From: JABJMC01 sp964473745 | Lineage (GTDB): Bacteria; Patescibacteriota; Gracilibacteria; UBA1369; UBA12473 | Direction: 5' to 3' | NCBI GenBank assembly: GCA_964473745.1 | Contig: CAYYQE010000012.1 | Span: forward strand, 1-41,767 | DNA length: 41,767 nt | The notes under the pieces: generated by a model | The model's database searches: none | Told to the model about the DNA's origin: nothing | Seen by the model: only the letters and a program-made list of their open reading frames with translations | Translations under genes and position numbers: made by a program | In this document: one piece after another, positions 14,825 to 21,002 of the stretch | Position numbering within the stretch: the first letter of the stretch is position 1 | How the letters are laid out: the number at the start of each line of letters is the position of its first letter

Positions 14825-15229
14825 TTAAGATTTAGAAGGAGATTTTTTGGTTGGTTCTGGTTTAGGGGCGGCGGCTTTTTTTGTCGAGGCTTTTTCGGGA
14901 GTAGCTGTTGCTTCGACTTTGACCGTAACATGAGAAGTTCTCTTTAGAATTGGGTGAGCGCGTCCGCGTGAGACAGCTTGCCAACGTTTGTAGGTTGGGC
15001 CTTGAGTCACAATAATTTCTTTAACAGTGAGTGTGTTTAAATCTTGTTTAAAGTTGTTTTCAGCGTTTTTACCAGCGGATTGAATTACTTTATAAAGGAG
15101 AGCAGCGGCTTTTTTTGGTGTGAATTTAAGAATTTCAAGGGCCTCGTTAACTGATTTTTGACGAACCATAGCCGCGACGAGGTTCATTTTTTTGGGAGAG
15201 ATTCTAGTTTTTCGAAGATGTGCAATCAT
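14825..15229 (-). CDS. rplV: 50S ribosomal protein L22 with basic/proline-rich C-terminal tail
   Basis: L22 lines the peptide exit tunnel with its long beta-hairpin. The core (about 1-108) includes LRKTRISPKKMNLVAAMVRQKSVNEALEILKFTPKKAAALLYKVIQSAGKNAENN and GPTYKRWQAVSRGRAHPILKRTSHVTV. A tail of roughly 25 residues rich in A, K, P and S follows (STKKAAAPKPEPTKKSPSKS), resembling those on S5 and S10 here. It follows rpsS (TAG stop) after 8 nt. Confidence 0.97.
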   Translation of the reverse strand: MIAHLRKTRISPKKMNLVAAMVRQKSVNEALEILKFTPKKAAALLYKVIQSAGKNAENNFKQDLNTLTVKEIIVTQGPTYKRWQAVSRGRAHPILKRTSHVTVKVEATATPEKASTKKAAAPKPEPTKKSPSKS

Positions 15230-15237
15230 AATTTAGT

Positions 15238-15507
15238 CTATTTAGCTAGTCTGCCACCGTGGTTTCTAAATTTGCGAGTGGGAGAAAATTCTCCGAAGCG
15301 ATGGCCAACCATTTGTTCAGTGACGAATACAGGAATGTGTTGCTTACCATTGTGGACCGCAACAGTGTGCCCAACAAATTCAGGAGCAATAACACTATCT
15401 CGAGCCCAGGTTTTAATAACCCTTTTTTGGTTTGTGTCGTTGAGTTTCTGAAGCTTTTTGAGAAGCTTAGCATCAACGTATGGACCTTTTTTAGAACTTC
15501 GAGACAT
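15238..15507 (-). CDS. rpsS: 30S ribosomal protein S19
   Basis: A head protein that forms an intersubunit bridge with L5. The 89 residues MSRSSKKGPYVDAKLLKKLQKLN... VIAPEFVGHTVAVHNGKQHIPVFVTEQMVGHRFGEFSPTRKFRNHGG are fully typical. Stop is TAG. It follows rplB after 3 nt. Standard S10-operon position. Confidence 0.98.
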   Translation of the reverse strand: MSRSSKKGPYVDAKLLKKLQKLNDTNQKRVIKTWARDSVIAPEFVGHTVAVHNGKQHIPVFVTEQMVGHRFGEFSPTRKFRNHGGRLAK

Positions 15508-15510
15508 AAG

Positions 15511-16362
15511 TTAGGTTTTAAGAAGGTTTTTTCCTTTGCGATCGCGAAGGCGATACATATTGCTTTTGGCTTTGCGCTTTCTGGTTTTGACACCAAGAGC
15601 TGGTAAGCCCCAAGGAGTTTTAGGATGCTTCATTCCGATTGGATTGCTTCCTTCTCCTCCACCATGAGGGTGATCACAGGGGTTCATTACTTTACCACGG
15701 ACTTGAGGGCGTTTACCTTTGTGGCGATTGCGACCAGCTTTACCAATTTTGATATTGCTGAATTCCGCGTTACTCACCACTCCAATAGAAGCAAAAGCAT
15801 TCTTGTGGACAAAGCGCACTTCTCCAGAAGGCAATTGGACTTGAGCCATTTTGCTTTCCAGGGAAATAAGTTTTGCCGAGGCACCAGCGGAGCGAACAAT
15901 TTGACCACCTTTTCCCGGAGTTAGTTCAATGTTGTAAATAGTGAATCCAACAGGGATGTTTTCAACGTGCAAGCGATTTCCAGGTTTAATCTTAGTTTGC
16001 GGTGCGGTTAGAATTTTGTCGTCAACTTTTAGCTTGTCAGGGGCGAGGTGATAACGTTTATCTCCGTTTTTATAGAATACAAGCATAATGTAAGCGTTTC
16101 GGTTGGGATCGTATTCAATAGTAGCGACGCGACCTTCGATGTTTAGGTTTTTAGTTCGATCGAAATCTATTTGGCGATAATGAGATTTGGCTCCTCCTCC
16201 GCGGTGACGAACTGTAATTCGTCCCTGGTTATTGCGACCAGACCCTCTTTTTTTGGATTTCAAGAGAGCTTTTCGAGGTTTCTTGGTGGTCACCTCTTCA
16301 AAGGTGGAAACACTCATTTGTCGTCTGCCGGGGGTTGTACCTTTAACTTTACGTACGGCCAT
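15511..16362 (-). CDS. rplB: 50S ribosomal protein L2
   Basis: One of the largest and most conserved ribosomal proteins, required for peptidyl transferase assembly and subunit association. The 283 residues carry RITVRHRGGGAKSHYRQIDF, PVGFTIYNIELTPGKGGQIVRSAGASAKLI and the signature VMNPCDHPHGGGEGSNPIGMKHPKTPWG, including the histidine implicated in peptidyl transfer. The start codon overlaps the stop of rplW (TAATG), implying translational coupling. Confidence 0.98.
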   Translation of the reverse strand: MAVRKVKGTTPGRRQMSVSTFEEVTTKKPRKALLKSKKRGSGRNNQGRITVRHRGGGAKSHYRQIDFDRTKNLNIEGRVATIEYDPNRNAYIMLVFYKNGDKRYHLAPDKLKVDDKILTAPQTKIKPGNRLHVENIPVGFTIYNIELTPGKGGQIVRSAGASAKLISLESKMAQVQLPSGEVRFVHKNAFASIGVVSNAEFSNIKIGKAGRNRHKGKRPQVRGKVMNPCDHPHGGGEGSNPIGMKHPKTPWGLPALGVKTRKRKAKSNMYRLRDRKGKNLLKT

Positions 16363-16658
16363 TATTTAAGTTTAGAGAATTTATAGATATCAATGGTTTT
16401 GCCAGGTTCAAGAGTGATAGTAGCTTTTTTGACGGCATCTCTTTTTTGAATTGTTCGTCCGCGTCCAACTATGCGAGTTTTTTTAGGAGTAGGACGGACA
16501 TTTACACTTTTTACTTTTACGCCGTAGAGTTCGCGGATGGCGTTTTTGATGTCGATTTTAGTAGCTTTTTTGTGGACAACAAACGTGTAGCGTCCCTCGG
16601 CATCATGCGTGGTTTTTTCAGTGAGAATCGGTTTTTGAATAACGTGATAAAGGTCCAT
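16362..16658 (-). CDS. rplW: 50S ribosomal protein L23
   Basis: The tunnel-exit protein where trigger factor and SRP dock. The 98 residues include IQKPILTEKTTHDAEGRYTFVVHKKATKIDIKNAIRELYGVKVKSVNVRPTPKKTRIVGRGRT, typical of the family. The gap to rplD is 3 nt, and the stop codon overlaps the rplB start. Confidence 0.98.
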   Translation of the reverse strand: MDLYHVIQKPILTEKTTHDAEGRYTFVVHKKATKIDIKNAIRELYGVKVKSVNVRPTPKKTRIVGRGRTIQKRDAVKKATITLEPGKTIDIYKFSKLK

Positions 16659-16661
16659 TAT

Positions 16662-17291
16662 TTAAGCTTTTAAAAAGGTCTCTTCCAGCTTTGGAAGAGA
16701 ATCTTTTAGGAATATAAGGGATTGATATTTAAGTAGGTCTTGAATGTTAAGGTAGCCAGCGAGCACAGTCTTTACATTAGGAAGATTGCGAGCTGATTTT
16801 TGGATGATTTCGTTTTTTTCGGGGATTACAAAGAGAGCGTTTCTTTTGACGGGAAGTTTCCCAATCATGTTGGCAAAATCTTTTGTTTTAACTTCTTTAG
16901 CATCGTATTTATCGAGAACGAGCACTTGATTGTCTTTGGCTTTTTCAGAAAGAGTACAGAAAAGGGCTTTGCGACGTTGCTTTTTAGGCATTGCTAAGGT
17001 GAAATTGCGAGTGTTGCGTGGTCCAAACACGATTCCTCCACCACGGTGGATAGGAGTACGAATAGAACCAAAACGAGCGCGACCAGTTCCTTTTTGGCGG
17101 TGAGGCTTGCGGCCACCACCACGAATTTCGCCACGAGTTTTGGTGTGAGCGATTGGGCTTCTGGCGTTTGCTTGTTGTAAAACCAACATTTGGTGAATCA
17201 AACCTTCGTTTACCTCGTGTCCGAAGATGTCTTTATTTAAGGTGACATCTCCTTTCTTTTCGCCGGTTTGTGAATAAACAGTGACTTTCAT
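16662..17291 (-). CDS. rplD: 50S ribosomal protein L4
   Basis: L4 reaches into the exit tunnel and, in E. coli, regulates the S10 operon through attenuation in its leader. The 209 residues contain the conserved loop TKTRGEIRGGGRKPHRQKGTGRARFGSIRTPIHRGGGIVFGPRNTRNF (about 51-97) and the LPNVKTVLAGYLNIQDLLKYQSLIF region near the end. It lies 7 nt after rplC. Its presence downstream of a candidate attenuator (18523-18581) makes L4-like autoregulation a natural hypothesis. Confidence 0.98.
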   Translation of the reverse strand: MKVTVYSQTGEKKGDVTLNKDIFGHEVNEGLIHQMLVLQQANARSPIAHTKTRGEIRGGGRKPHRQKGTGRARFGSIRTPIHRGGGIVFGPRNTRNFTLAMPKKQRRKALFCTLSEKAKDNQVLVLDKYDAKEVKTKDFANMIGKLPVKRNALFVIPEKNEIIQKSARNLPNVKTVLAGYLNIQDLLKYQSLIFLKDSLPKLEETFLKA

Positions 17292-17298
17292 AAATTAT

Positions 17299-17889
17299 TT
17301 AAGATTTTTTACGAACAATAACGAGGTTTCCGTTGCCACCAGGGATGGCACCTTTAATCCCAAGAAGATTTTTTTCCATATCAACGTAAGCAACAGTAGT
17401 GTTTACGAGTGTTACCTTCTTATTTCCCATTTGGCCGGGCATTTTCTTGCCTTTTAAAACGCGAGCTGGCTTGGCACACATACCAATTGAACCAGGTTCA
17501 CGATGGTGGTGCGAACCATGAGTTTCTGGCCCGCGGGAAAAATTGTGTCGTTTGATAACACCAGCAAAACCTTTACCTTTAGAAAAGGCGGTAACTTTTA
17601 CTTTTTCGCCCTCTTCAAAGATGTCGACTTTGATTTCATCTCCTTGATTAGTAGGATTTTCCTCGTTTTCAAGGGTCTTAAATTCACGCAAATGGTGAAA
17701 TTTTTTGGTCTTTTTCGGTTTAGACAACGCATTAAAGCCGAGGACTATCGCCGGATATCCGTCCTTTTCAGCAGTCTTTACTTGAGTGACAACGTTAGGA
17801 GTGCACTCGACAACTGTCAGAGGGATCACACAGCCATCATCTTGGATGATGCGGGTCATACCGATTTTTCGACCGAGAATACCAGTCAT
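17299..17889 (-). CDS. rplC: 50S ribosomal protein L3
   Basis: An early-assembly large-subunit protein whose loop reaches the peptidyl transferase centre. From the ATG at 17887-17889 the product is 196 residues starting MTGILGRKIGMTRI, which matches the family start. An in-frame ATG at 17910 would add seven residues (MLITSTN), but it lies in a small hairpin (GAGCA-AAA-TGCTC) and adds nothing conserved. The motif KGKGFAGVIKRHNFSRGPETHGSHHHREPGSIG is diagnostic. TAACCTCTACCAAT precedes the chosen start. About 137 nt separate it from rpsJ, with a possible own promoter. Confidence 0.97.
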   Translation of the reverse strand: MTGILGRKIGMTRIIQDDGCVIPLTVVECTPNVVTQVKTAEKDGYPAIVLGFNALSKPKKTKKFHHLREFKTLENEENPTNQGDEIKVDIFEEGEKVKVTAFSKGKGFAGVIKRHNFSRGPETHGSHHHREPGSIGMCAKPARVLKGKKMPGQMGNKKVTLVNTTVAYVDMEKNLLGIKGAIPGGNGNLVIVRKKS

Positions 17890-17989
17890 ATTGGTAGAGG
17901 TTATGAGCATTTTGCTCGAGGGTTTTGACCTGATAGGCCTCGGCCCCCTCCCTGATGAACAGGGAAACTAACAGATTTAAAGCCCGCTT

Positions 17990-18018
17990 AAGATAGCGGT
18001 GCCTTAACCTTAAGTCAA
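17990..18018 (-). promoter_or_regulatory. Possible internal promoter and structured leader of rplC
   Basis: On the minus strand TTGACT (18013-18018), a 17-bp spacer, and TATCTT (17990-17995) lie just after the rpsJ stop. The ~95-nt leader down to the rplC start contains a hairpin CCCTG-TTCAT-CAGGG (about 17951-17965), a GGCC-GA-GGCC segment and a small hairpin at 17898-17910. The -10 box matches consensus at only four of six positions. Confidence 0.45.
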
Positions 18019-18026
18019 GGGTTTTT

Positions 18027-18509
18027 TTAAGAAGAAATCATCTTAATTTCAATATCCACGCCAGCAGGTAGGCTAAGCCCAGATAAAGCTTCGATGGTTT
18101 TGGGGGTACTTTCGTTGATGTCGAGTAGGCGTTTGTGGGTTCGGATTTCAAATTGCTCGCGGGAAGTTTTGTGAACAAAAGTAGATTTATTCACAGTGAA
18201 TTTCTCGATTCTAGTTGGAAGGGGAATCGGACCAGAAATAACAGCTCCGGTGCGTTCCGCGGTGTCTATAATAAGACGAGTGGTGTCGTCGATAACTTTG
18301 TGATCGAAAGATCTGATTTTAATACGAATACGTTGTTTGGCGATGGTAGTCTCTTTTTTGGAATCTTTAACAGCTTTTTCCTTGGTTTTGGCCGTAGATT
18401 TGGCCTTAGTTGGAGCTTTTTTCTTGGGAGTGGTTTTTTTTGGGGCGGTTTTTTTAGGAGCGGTTTTCTTAGGTGCTGCTTTTTTGGTGGTTTTTTTGGC
18501 TGCTGGCAT
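18027..18509 (-). CDS. rpsJ: 30S ribosomal protein S10 with lysine-rich N-terminal extension
   Basis: S10 of the small-subunit head, also a transcription antitermination partner of NusB. The S10 fold occupies about residues 57-160 (QRIRIKIRSFDHKVIDDTTRLIID, GPIPLPTRIEKFTVNKSTFVHKTSREQFEIRTHKRLLDI). S10 is normally about 102 residues, while this protein has 160. The first 55 are a histone-H1-like repeat of K, A, P and T (KKTAPKKTAPKK). The start ATG at 18507-18509 gives the extension; no Met occurs between it and the core. Upstream lies a promoter and an attenuator-like leader. TTAACCCGTTAAATT precedes the ATG. Confidence 0.96.
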   Translation of the reverse strand: MPAAKKTTKKAAPKKTAPKKTAPKKTTPKKKAPTKAKSTAKTKEKAVKDSKKETTIAKQRIRIKIRSFDHKVIDDTTRLIIDTAERTGAVISGPIPLPTRIEKFTVNKSTFVHKTSREQFEIRTHKRLLDINESTPKTIEALSGLSLPAGVDIEIKMISS

Positions 18510-18522
18510 AATTTAACGGGTT

Positions 18523-18581
18523 AAAAAAATAGTCGCCCATTTCGGCCGACTTATATAATAAGGTGTTGCTGGGCCGAAATG
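18523..18581 (-). promoter_or_regulatory. Candidate transcription attenuator in the rpsJ leader
   Basis: On the minus strand two mutually exclusive structures are visible. The antiterminator is a perfect 10-bp pairing of CATTTCGGCC's complement pair, 18572-18581 with 18538-18547. The terminator pairs 18547-18551 with 18531-18535 (AGTCG/CGACT, plus two to three inner pairs) and is followed directly by ATTTTTTTAA (18521-18530). Both use bases 18538-18547, so only one can form. The rpsJ start is 13 nt past the T-run. An additional 8-bp hairpin (18611-18634) lies at the 5' end of the leader. Confidence 0.65.
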
Positions 18582-18649
18582 TCCCGCCATCTGATCATCA
18601 GGTAGGCGAGGAAGAAATTAAAAACAATTTCTTCGTTTTGTGCATGGTA

Positions 18650-18678
18650 TTTTTAACGGAGATAAGTAGGGGAGTCAA
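18650..18678 (-). promoter_or_regulatory. Promoter of rpsJ (S10/spc) operon
   Basis: On the minus strand TTGACT (18673-18678), a 17-bp spacer starting CCCCTA, and TAAAAA (18650-18655). Transcription would start near 18643, giving a leader of about 134 nt before the rpsJ ATG. The -35 box begins 4 bp after the scramblase stop codon. The -10 matches consensus at four of six positions. Confidence 0.6.
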
Positions 18679-18681
18679 GTT

Positions 18682-19290
18682 TTAATGCTTCCCTTTATTT
18701 TCAAAGTGAACAAAGTCGATTAGGAAAACTGTGCCCAGAAGGATGGTTTTTTTCTTTTCGTCCCAGGTTGGTGGGAACTCGATGCCAAAGTTATCAGCGT
18801 CGGTGAAGGCTTCTTTTAGGACGCCACTCCATTTTTTGGTGATTTTGCCTGCGACCTGTCCGTTTTCTTTGATTTCAAAAGTCCAAGGATGAAAAATTGG
18901 GCCAAATAAGGTACAAATTGGGCCACCAGCTTCGTCAGTGATGGTGTATTTTTTGCGCAATAAGTCGAATTCACGTTTGATTTTTCCGATGGGAGCACCT
19001 TCTTTGTTAGAAATGACGGCTTCGTGGAAGTAAATTTTGAAGGGTCGTTTGATGGAGAAGAGGATATCGTCAAGGTTGTGAAACTCGCGGACTTTGATTT
19101 CAAAAGGACGCCAGGATTTCAGAAAGATGCGTTGCAGAGTGGATCCACCTTCTTCGGTGGCAGCGTAAAGTTCGTTCCCCGCCGGTTCGAGGATCATATA
19201 TTTGTTGATGGTTTCAAAACCACTTAGGATTTCGCCCCATTCTTTTTTTTGCGAGATGGTGACACCTGGGAGTTCGGCGAGTCGAGACAT
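18682..19290 (-). CDS. Phospholipid scramblase family protein
   Basis: A 202-residue protein of the scramblase (PLSCR/Tubby-like) fold. In eukaryotes members bind membranes, calcium and nucleic acids, and some have been linked to lipid scrambling. The match is unusually clear. SGFETINKYMILEPAGNELYAATEE fits the start of the beta-barrel. GKITKKWSGVLKEAFTDADNFGI (about 143-165) covers the calcium-binding segment, with DADNFGIEFP. The C-terminal buried helix KTILLGTVFLIDFVHFE (about 179-195) matches the single hydrophobic helix of PLSCR proteins. The cysteine-rich palmitoylation motif of animal PLSCR1 and the proline-rich N-terminus are absent. It lies between a membrane-protein gene, overlapping it by 67 nt, and the rpsJ promoter. 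Its role in the bacterium is unknown. Confidence 0.88.
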   Translation of the reverse strand: MSRLAELPGVTISQKKEWGEILSGFETINKYMILEPAGNELYAATEEGGSTLQRIFLKSWRPFEIKVREFHNLDDILFSIKRPFKIYFHEAVISNKEGAPIGKIKREFDLLRKKYTITDEAGGPICTLFGPIFHPWTFEIKENGQVAGKITKKWSGVLKEAFTDADNFGIEFPPTWDEKKKTILLGTVFLIDFVHFENKGKH

Positions 19291-19598
19291 TTTTTAAAAG
19301 AGTTAAGAGTAAATAAAATTCCAATAATAAAAACAGGAAGACCAACGATTAAAAATACAATAAAATCTTCGTAAAGTTTAAAAAAGACAACAAAAATAAG
19401 GGTAAGAACAAGAAAAAGCACTCCACCAAGACGGGGCCATTTCCAGGCGGTTATTAGGAGGGCTATTAGGACAAAAGACGGAATGAGGTGCATGAATAGC
19501 GCAACTAATACCTCAGGGAATCCATATTCCCCAAAAACATCCAAAGCAAACATGCTAATAAAACAGATATAAATGATGGCGAGGATGCGGGGGGGCAA
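19224..19598 (-). CDS. Small four-helix membrane protein (unknown function), probable frameshift at the 5' end
   Basis: A 124-residue hydrophobic protein with four predicted membrane segments (about 4-20, 27-49, 57-74, 79-97) and a basic cytoplasmic tail. I see no named function; it resembles small uncharacterised membrane proteins with an ALDVF motif after the first helix. The open frame starts at a TTG inside a run of seven C residues (coding strand, 19589-19595). An ATG at 19615-19617 with an extended -10 element lies just upstream but in another frame. With six C residues the ATG would read MNKFLLLAPRILAIIYI, a natural start of the first helix. Thus either the run is a sequencing error or slippage site, or TTG is used. 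Its 3' end overlaps the scramblase gene by 67 nt. Confidence 0.65.
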   Translation of the reverse strand: MPPRILAIIYICFISMFALDVFGEYGFPEVLVALFMHLIPSFVLIALLITAWKWPRLGGVLFLVLTLIFVVFFKLYEDFIVFLIVGLPVFIIGILFTLNSFKKCLDSPNSQVSPSRKKKNGAKS

Positions 19599-19623
19599 GA
19601 AGGAGGAATTTGTTCATGTGGGT

Positions 19624-19632
19624 ATTATAGCA
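19624..19632 (-). promoter_or_regulatory. Extended -10 promoter, apparently giving a leaderless transcript
   Basis: On the minus strand TGCTATAAT (19624-19632) is a perfect extended -10 element. Only 6 bp separate it from the ATG at 19615-19617, so the expected start of transcription is at or next to the start codon. No good -35 box is present, as is usual for extended -10 promoters. It directly abuts the tuf terminator. Confidence 0.5.
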
Positions 19633-19664
19633 AAAACCCCCGCCACAAGGGCGAGGGTTTTAAA
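19632..19664. terminator. Rho-independent terminator after tuf (bidirectional)
   Basis: On the minus strand AAAACCCTCGCC-CTTGT-GGCGGGGGTTTT forms a stem of about 12 pairs with one U-G wobble and a 5-nt loop, ending in a T-run. The A-run on the other side makes it usable in both directions. It lies 22 nt past the tuf stop. Confidence 0.85.
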
Positions 19665-19685
19665 TTTAGAGTTTTACCTTAGCTC

Positions 19686-20876
19686 TTACTCAAGAATTTT
19701 AGTTACAACACCAGCACCAACGGTGCGGCCTCCTTCACGAATAGCGAAGCGAGTTCCTTCATCAAGCGCGATCTCGGCACCGAGATTTACAACCATCTTG
19801 ATGTTATCTCCAGGCATAACCATTTCTACGCCGTCAGGAAGTTCGATAGTCCCAGTAACGTCAGTCGTTCGAATGTAGAATTGAGGTTTGTAACCCTTAA
19901 AGAAAGGAGTGTGTCGTCCTCCTTCTTCTTTGGCTAGAACATAAACCTCGGAATCAAATTTGGTGTGAGGAGTAATGGAACCTGGTTTAGCAATAACTTG
20001 ACCACGTTCGATTTCTTCACGTTCAATTCCACGTAATAGTAGACCAACATTATCACCAGCTTGACCTTGATCAAGAAGCTTCTTGAACATTTCAACACCA
20101 GTAACAACAACTTTTCGAGTTTCTTTAATACCAATAATTTCAACTTCTTCATTAACTTTAACAATTCCTTGTTCGATTCGACCAGTAGCAACAGTTCCAC
20201 GACCTTTAATTGAGAAAACGTCCTCAACTGGCATAAGAAGTGGTTTGTCTAGTTCACGAGTTGGCTCTGGAATGAAGCTATCAAGAGCTTCGAATAGTTC
20301 GAGGATTGGCGCAATAGCAGCATCGTCATCTGAATTTTCGAGGGCCTTAAGAGCGGATCCTTTGATAACTGGAGTGTCATCACCTGGGAATCCATATTTG
20401 GTAAGTAATTCACGTACCTCCATTTCGGAAAGTTCAGCAATATCTTCGTCAGCCATATCCATTTTATTAAGGAAGACGACAACAGCTGGAACCATAACCT
20501 GGCGAGCAAGCAAGATGTGCTCACGAGTTTGAGGCATAGGACCGTCAGCAGCAGAAACAACAAGAATGGCTCCGTCCATTTGGGCGGCACCAGTAATCAT
20601 GTTTTTGATGTAATCAGCATGACCTGGACAGTCAACGTGAGCGTAGTGACGTTTTTCAGTCTCATACTCTTGGTGAGAGGTTGCGATTGTGATACCACGT
20701 TCGCGTTCTTCAGGAGCGTTGTCGATTTGATCGAAAGCAACTGCTTTGTTGAGCCCACCGAATTTCTTGTTAGCAACAATAGTCATTGCAGCTGTAAGAG
20801 TGGTTTTACCATGGTCAACGTGACCAATGGTACCAACATTCACGTGAGGTTTAGTACGTTGGAATGTGTCTGACAT
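19686..20876 (-). CDS. tuf: Translation elongation factor Tu
   Basis: GTPase that delivers aminoacyl-tRNA to the ribosome. The 396 residues show the G motifs GHVDHGKT (18-25), DCPGHADY, NKMD (about 135-138) and the SALKA-type G5 (GSALKA), then the two beta-barrel domains with GRGTVATGRIEQG and the ending GGRTVGAGVVTKILE. It is separated from fusA by 126 nt with its own promoter, and a strong terminator follows, so it is a single-gene unit even though its place after fusA is conserved. TAACCCTAACC lies upstream of the ATG. Confidence 0.99.
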   Translation of the reverse strand: MSDTFQRTKPHVNVGTIGHVDHGKTTLTAAMTIVANKKFGGLNKAVAFDQIDNAPEERERGITIATSHQEYETEKRHYAHVDCPGHADYIKNMITGAAQMDGAILVVSAADGPMPQTREHILLARQVMVPAVVVFLNKMDMADEDIAELSEMEVRELLTKYGFPGDDTPVIKGSALKALENSDDDAAIAPILELFEALDSFIPEPTRELDKPLLMPVEDVFSIKGRGTVATGRIEQGIVKVNEEVEIIGIKETRKVVVTGVEMFKKLLDQGQAGDNVGLLLRGIEREEIERGQVIAKPGSITPHTKFDSEVYVLAKEEGGRHTPFFKGYKPQFYIRTTDVTGTIELPDGVEMVMPGDNIKMVVNLGAEIALDEGTRFAIREGGRTVGAGVVTKILE

Positions 20877-20913
20877 TGCGGAATTGGTTAGGGTTATTTA
20901 ATTTGCGAATGAA

Positions 20914-20930
20914 TTGCATGTGAAATGCAA
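20914..20930 (-). promoter_or_regulatory. Inverted repeat in the tuf leader
   Basis: TTGCAT / ATGCAA (20914-20919 and 20925-20930) forms a 6-bp stem with a 5-nt loop in the untranslated leader of tuf, about 10 nt downstream of the promoter -10 box. No T-run follows, so it is not a terminator; it may stabilise the 5' end or bind a regulator. Confidence 0.35.
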
Positions 20931-20940
20931 ACGCGGAAAG

Positions 20941-20969
20941 AATATACTCGAATCAGGGAAACGATGCAA
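20941..20969 (-). promoter_or_regulatory. Sigma70-type promoter of tuf
   Basis: On the minus strand TTGCAT (20964-20969), 17-bp spacer, TATATT (20941-20946). It lies in the fusA-tuf gap, 65 nt upstream of the tuf start codon. Confidence 0.75.
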
Positions 20970-21002
20970 GTCGATTTGGCTTTCTTTAGGGGATTCGTCA
21001 AG

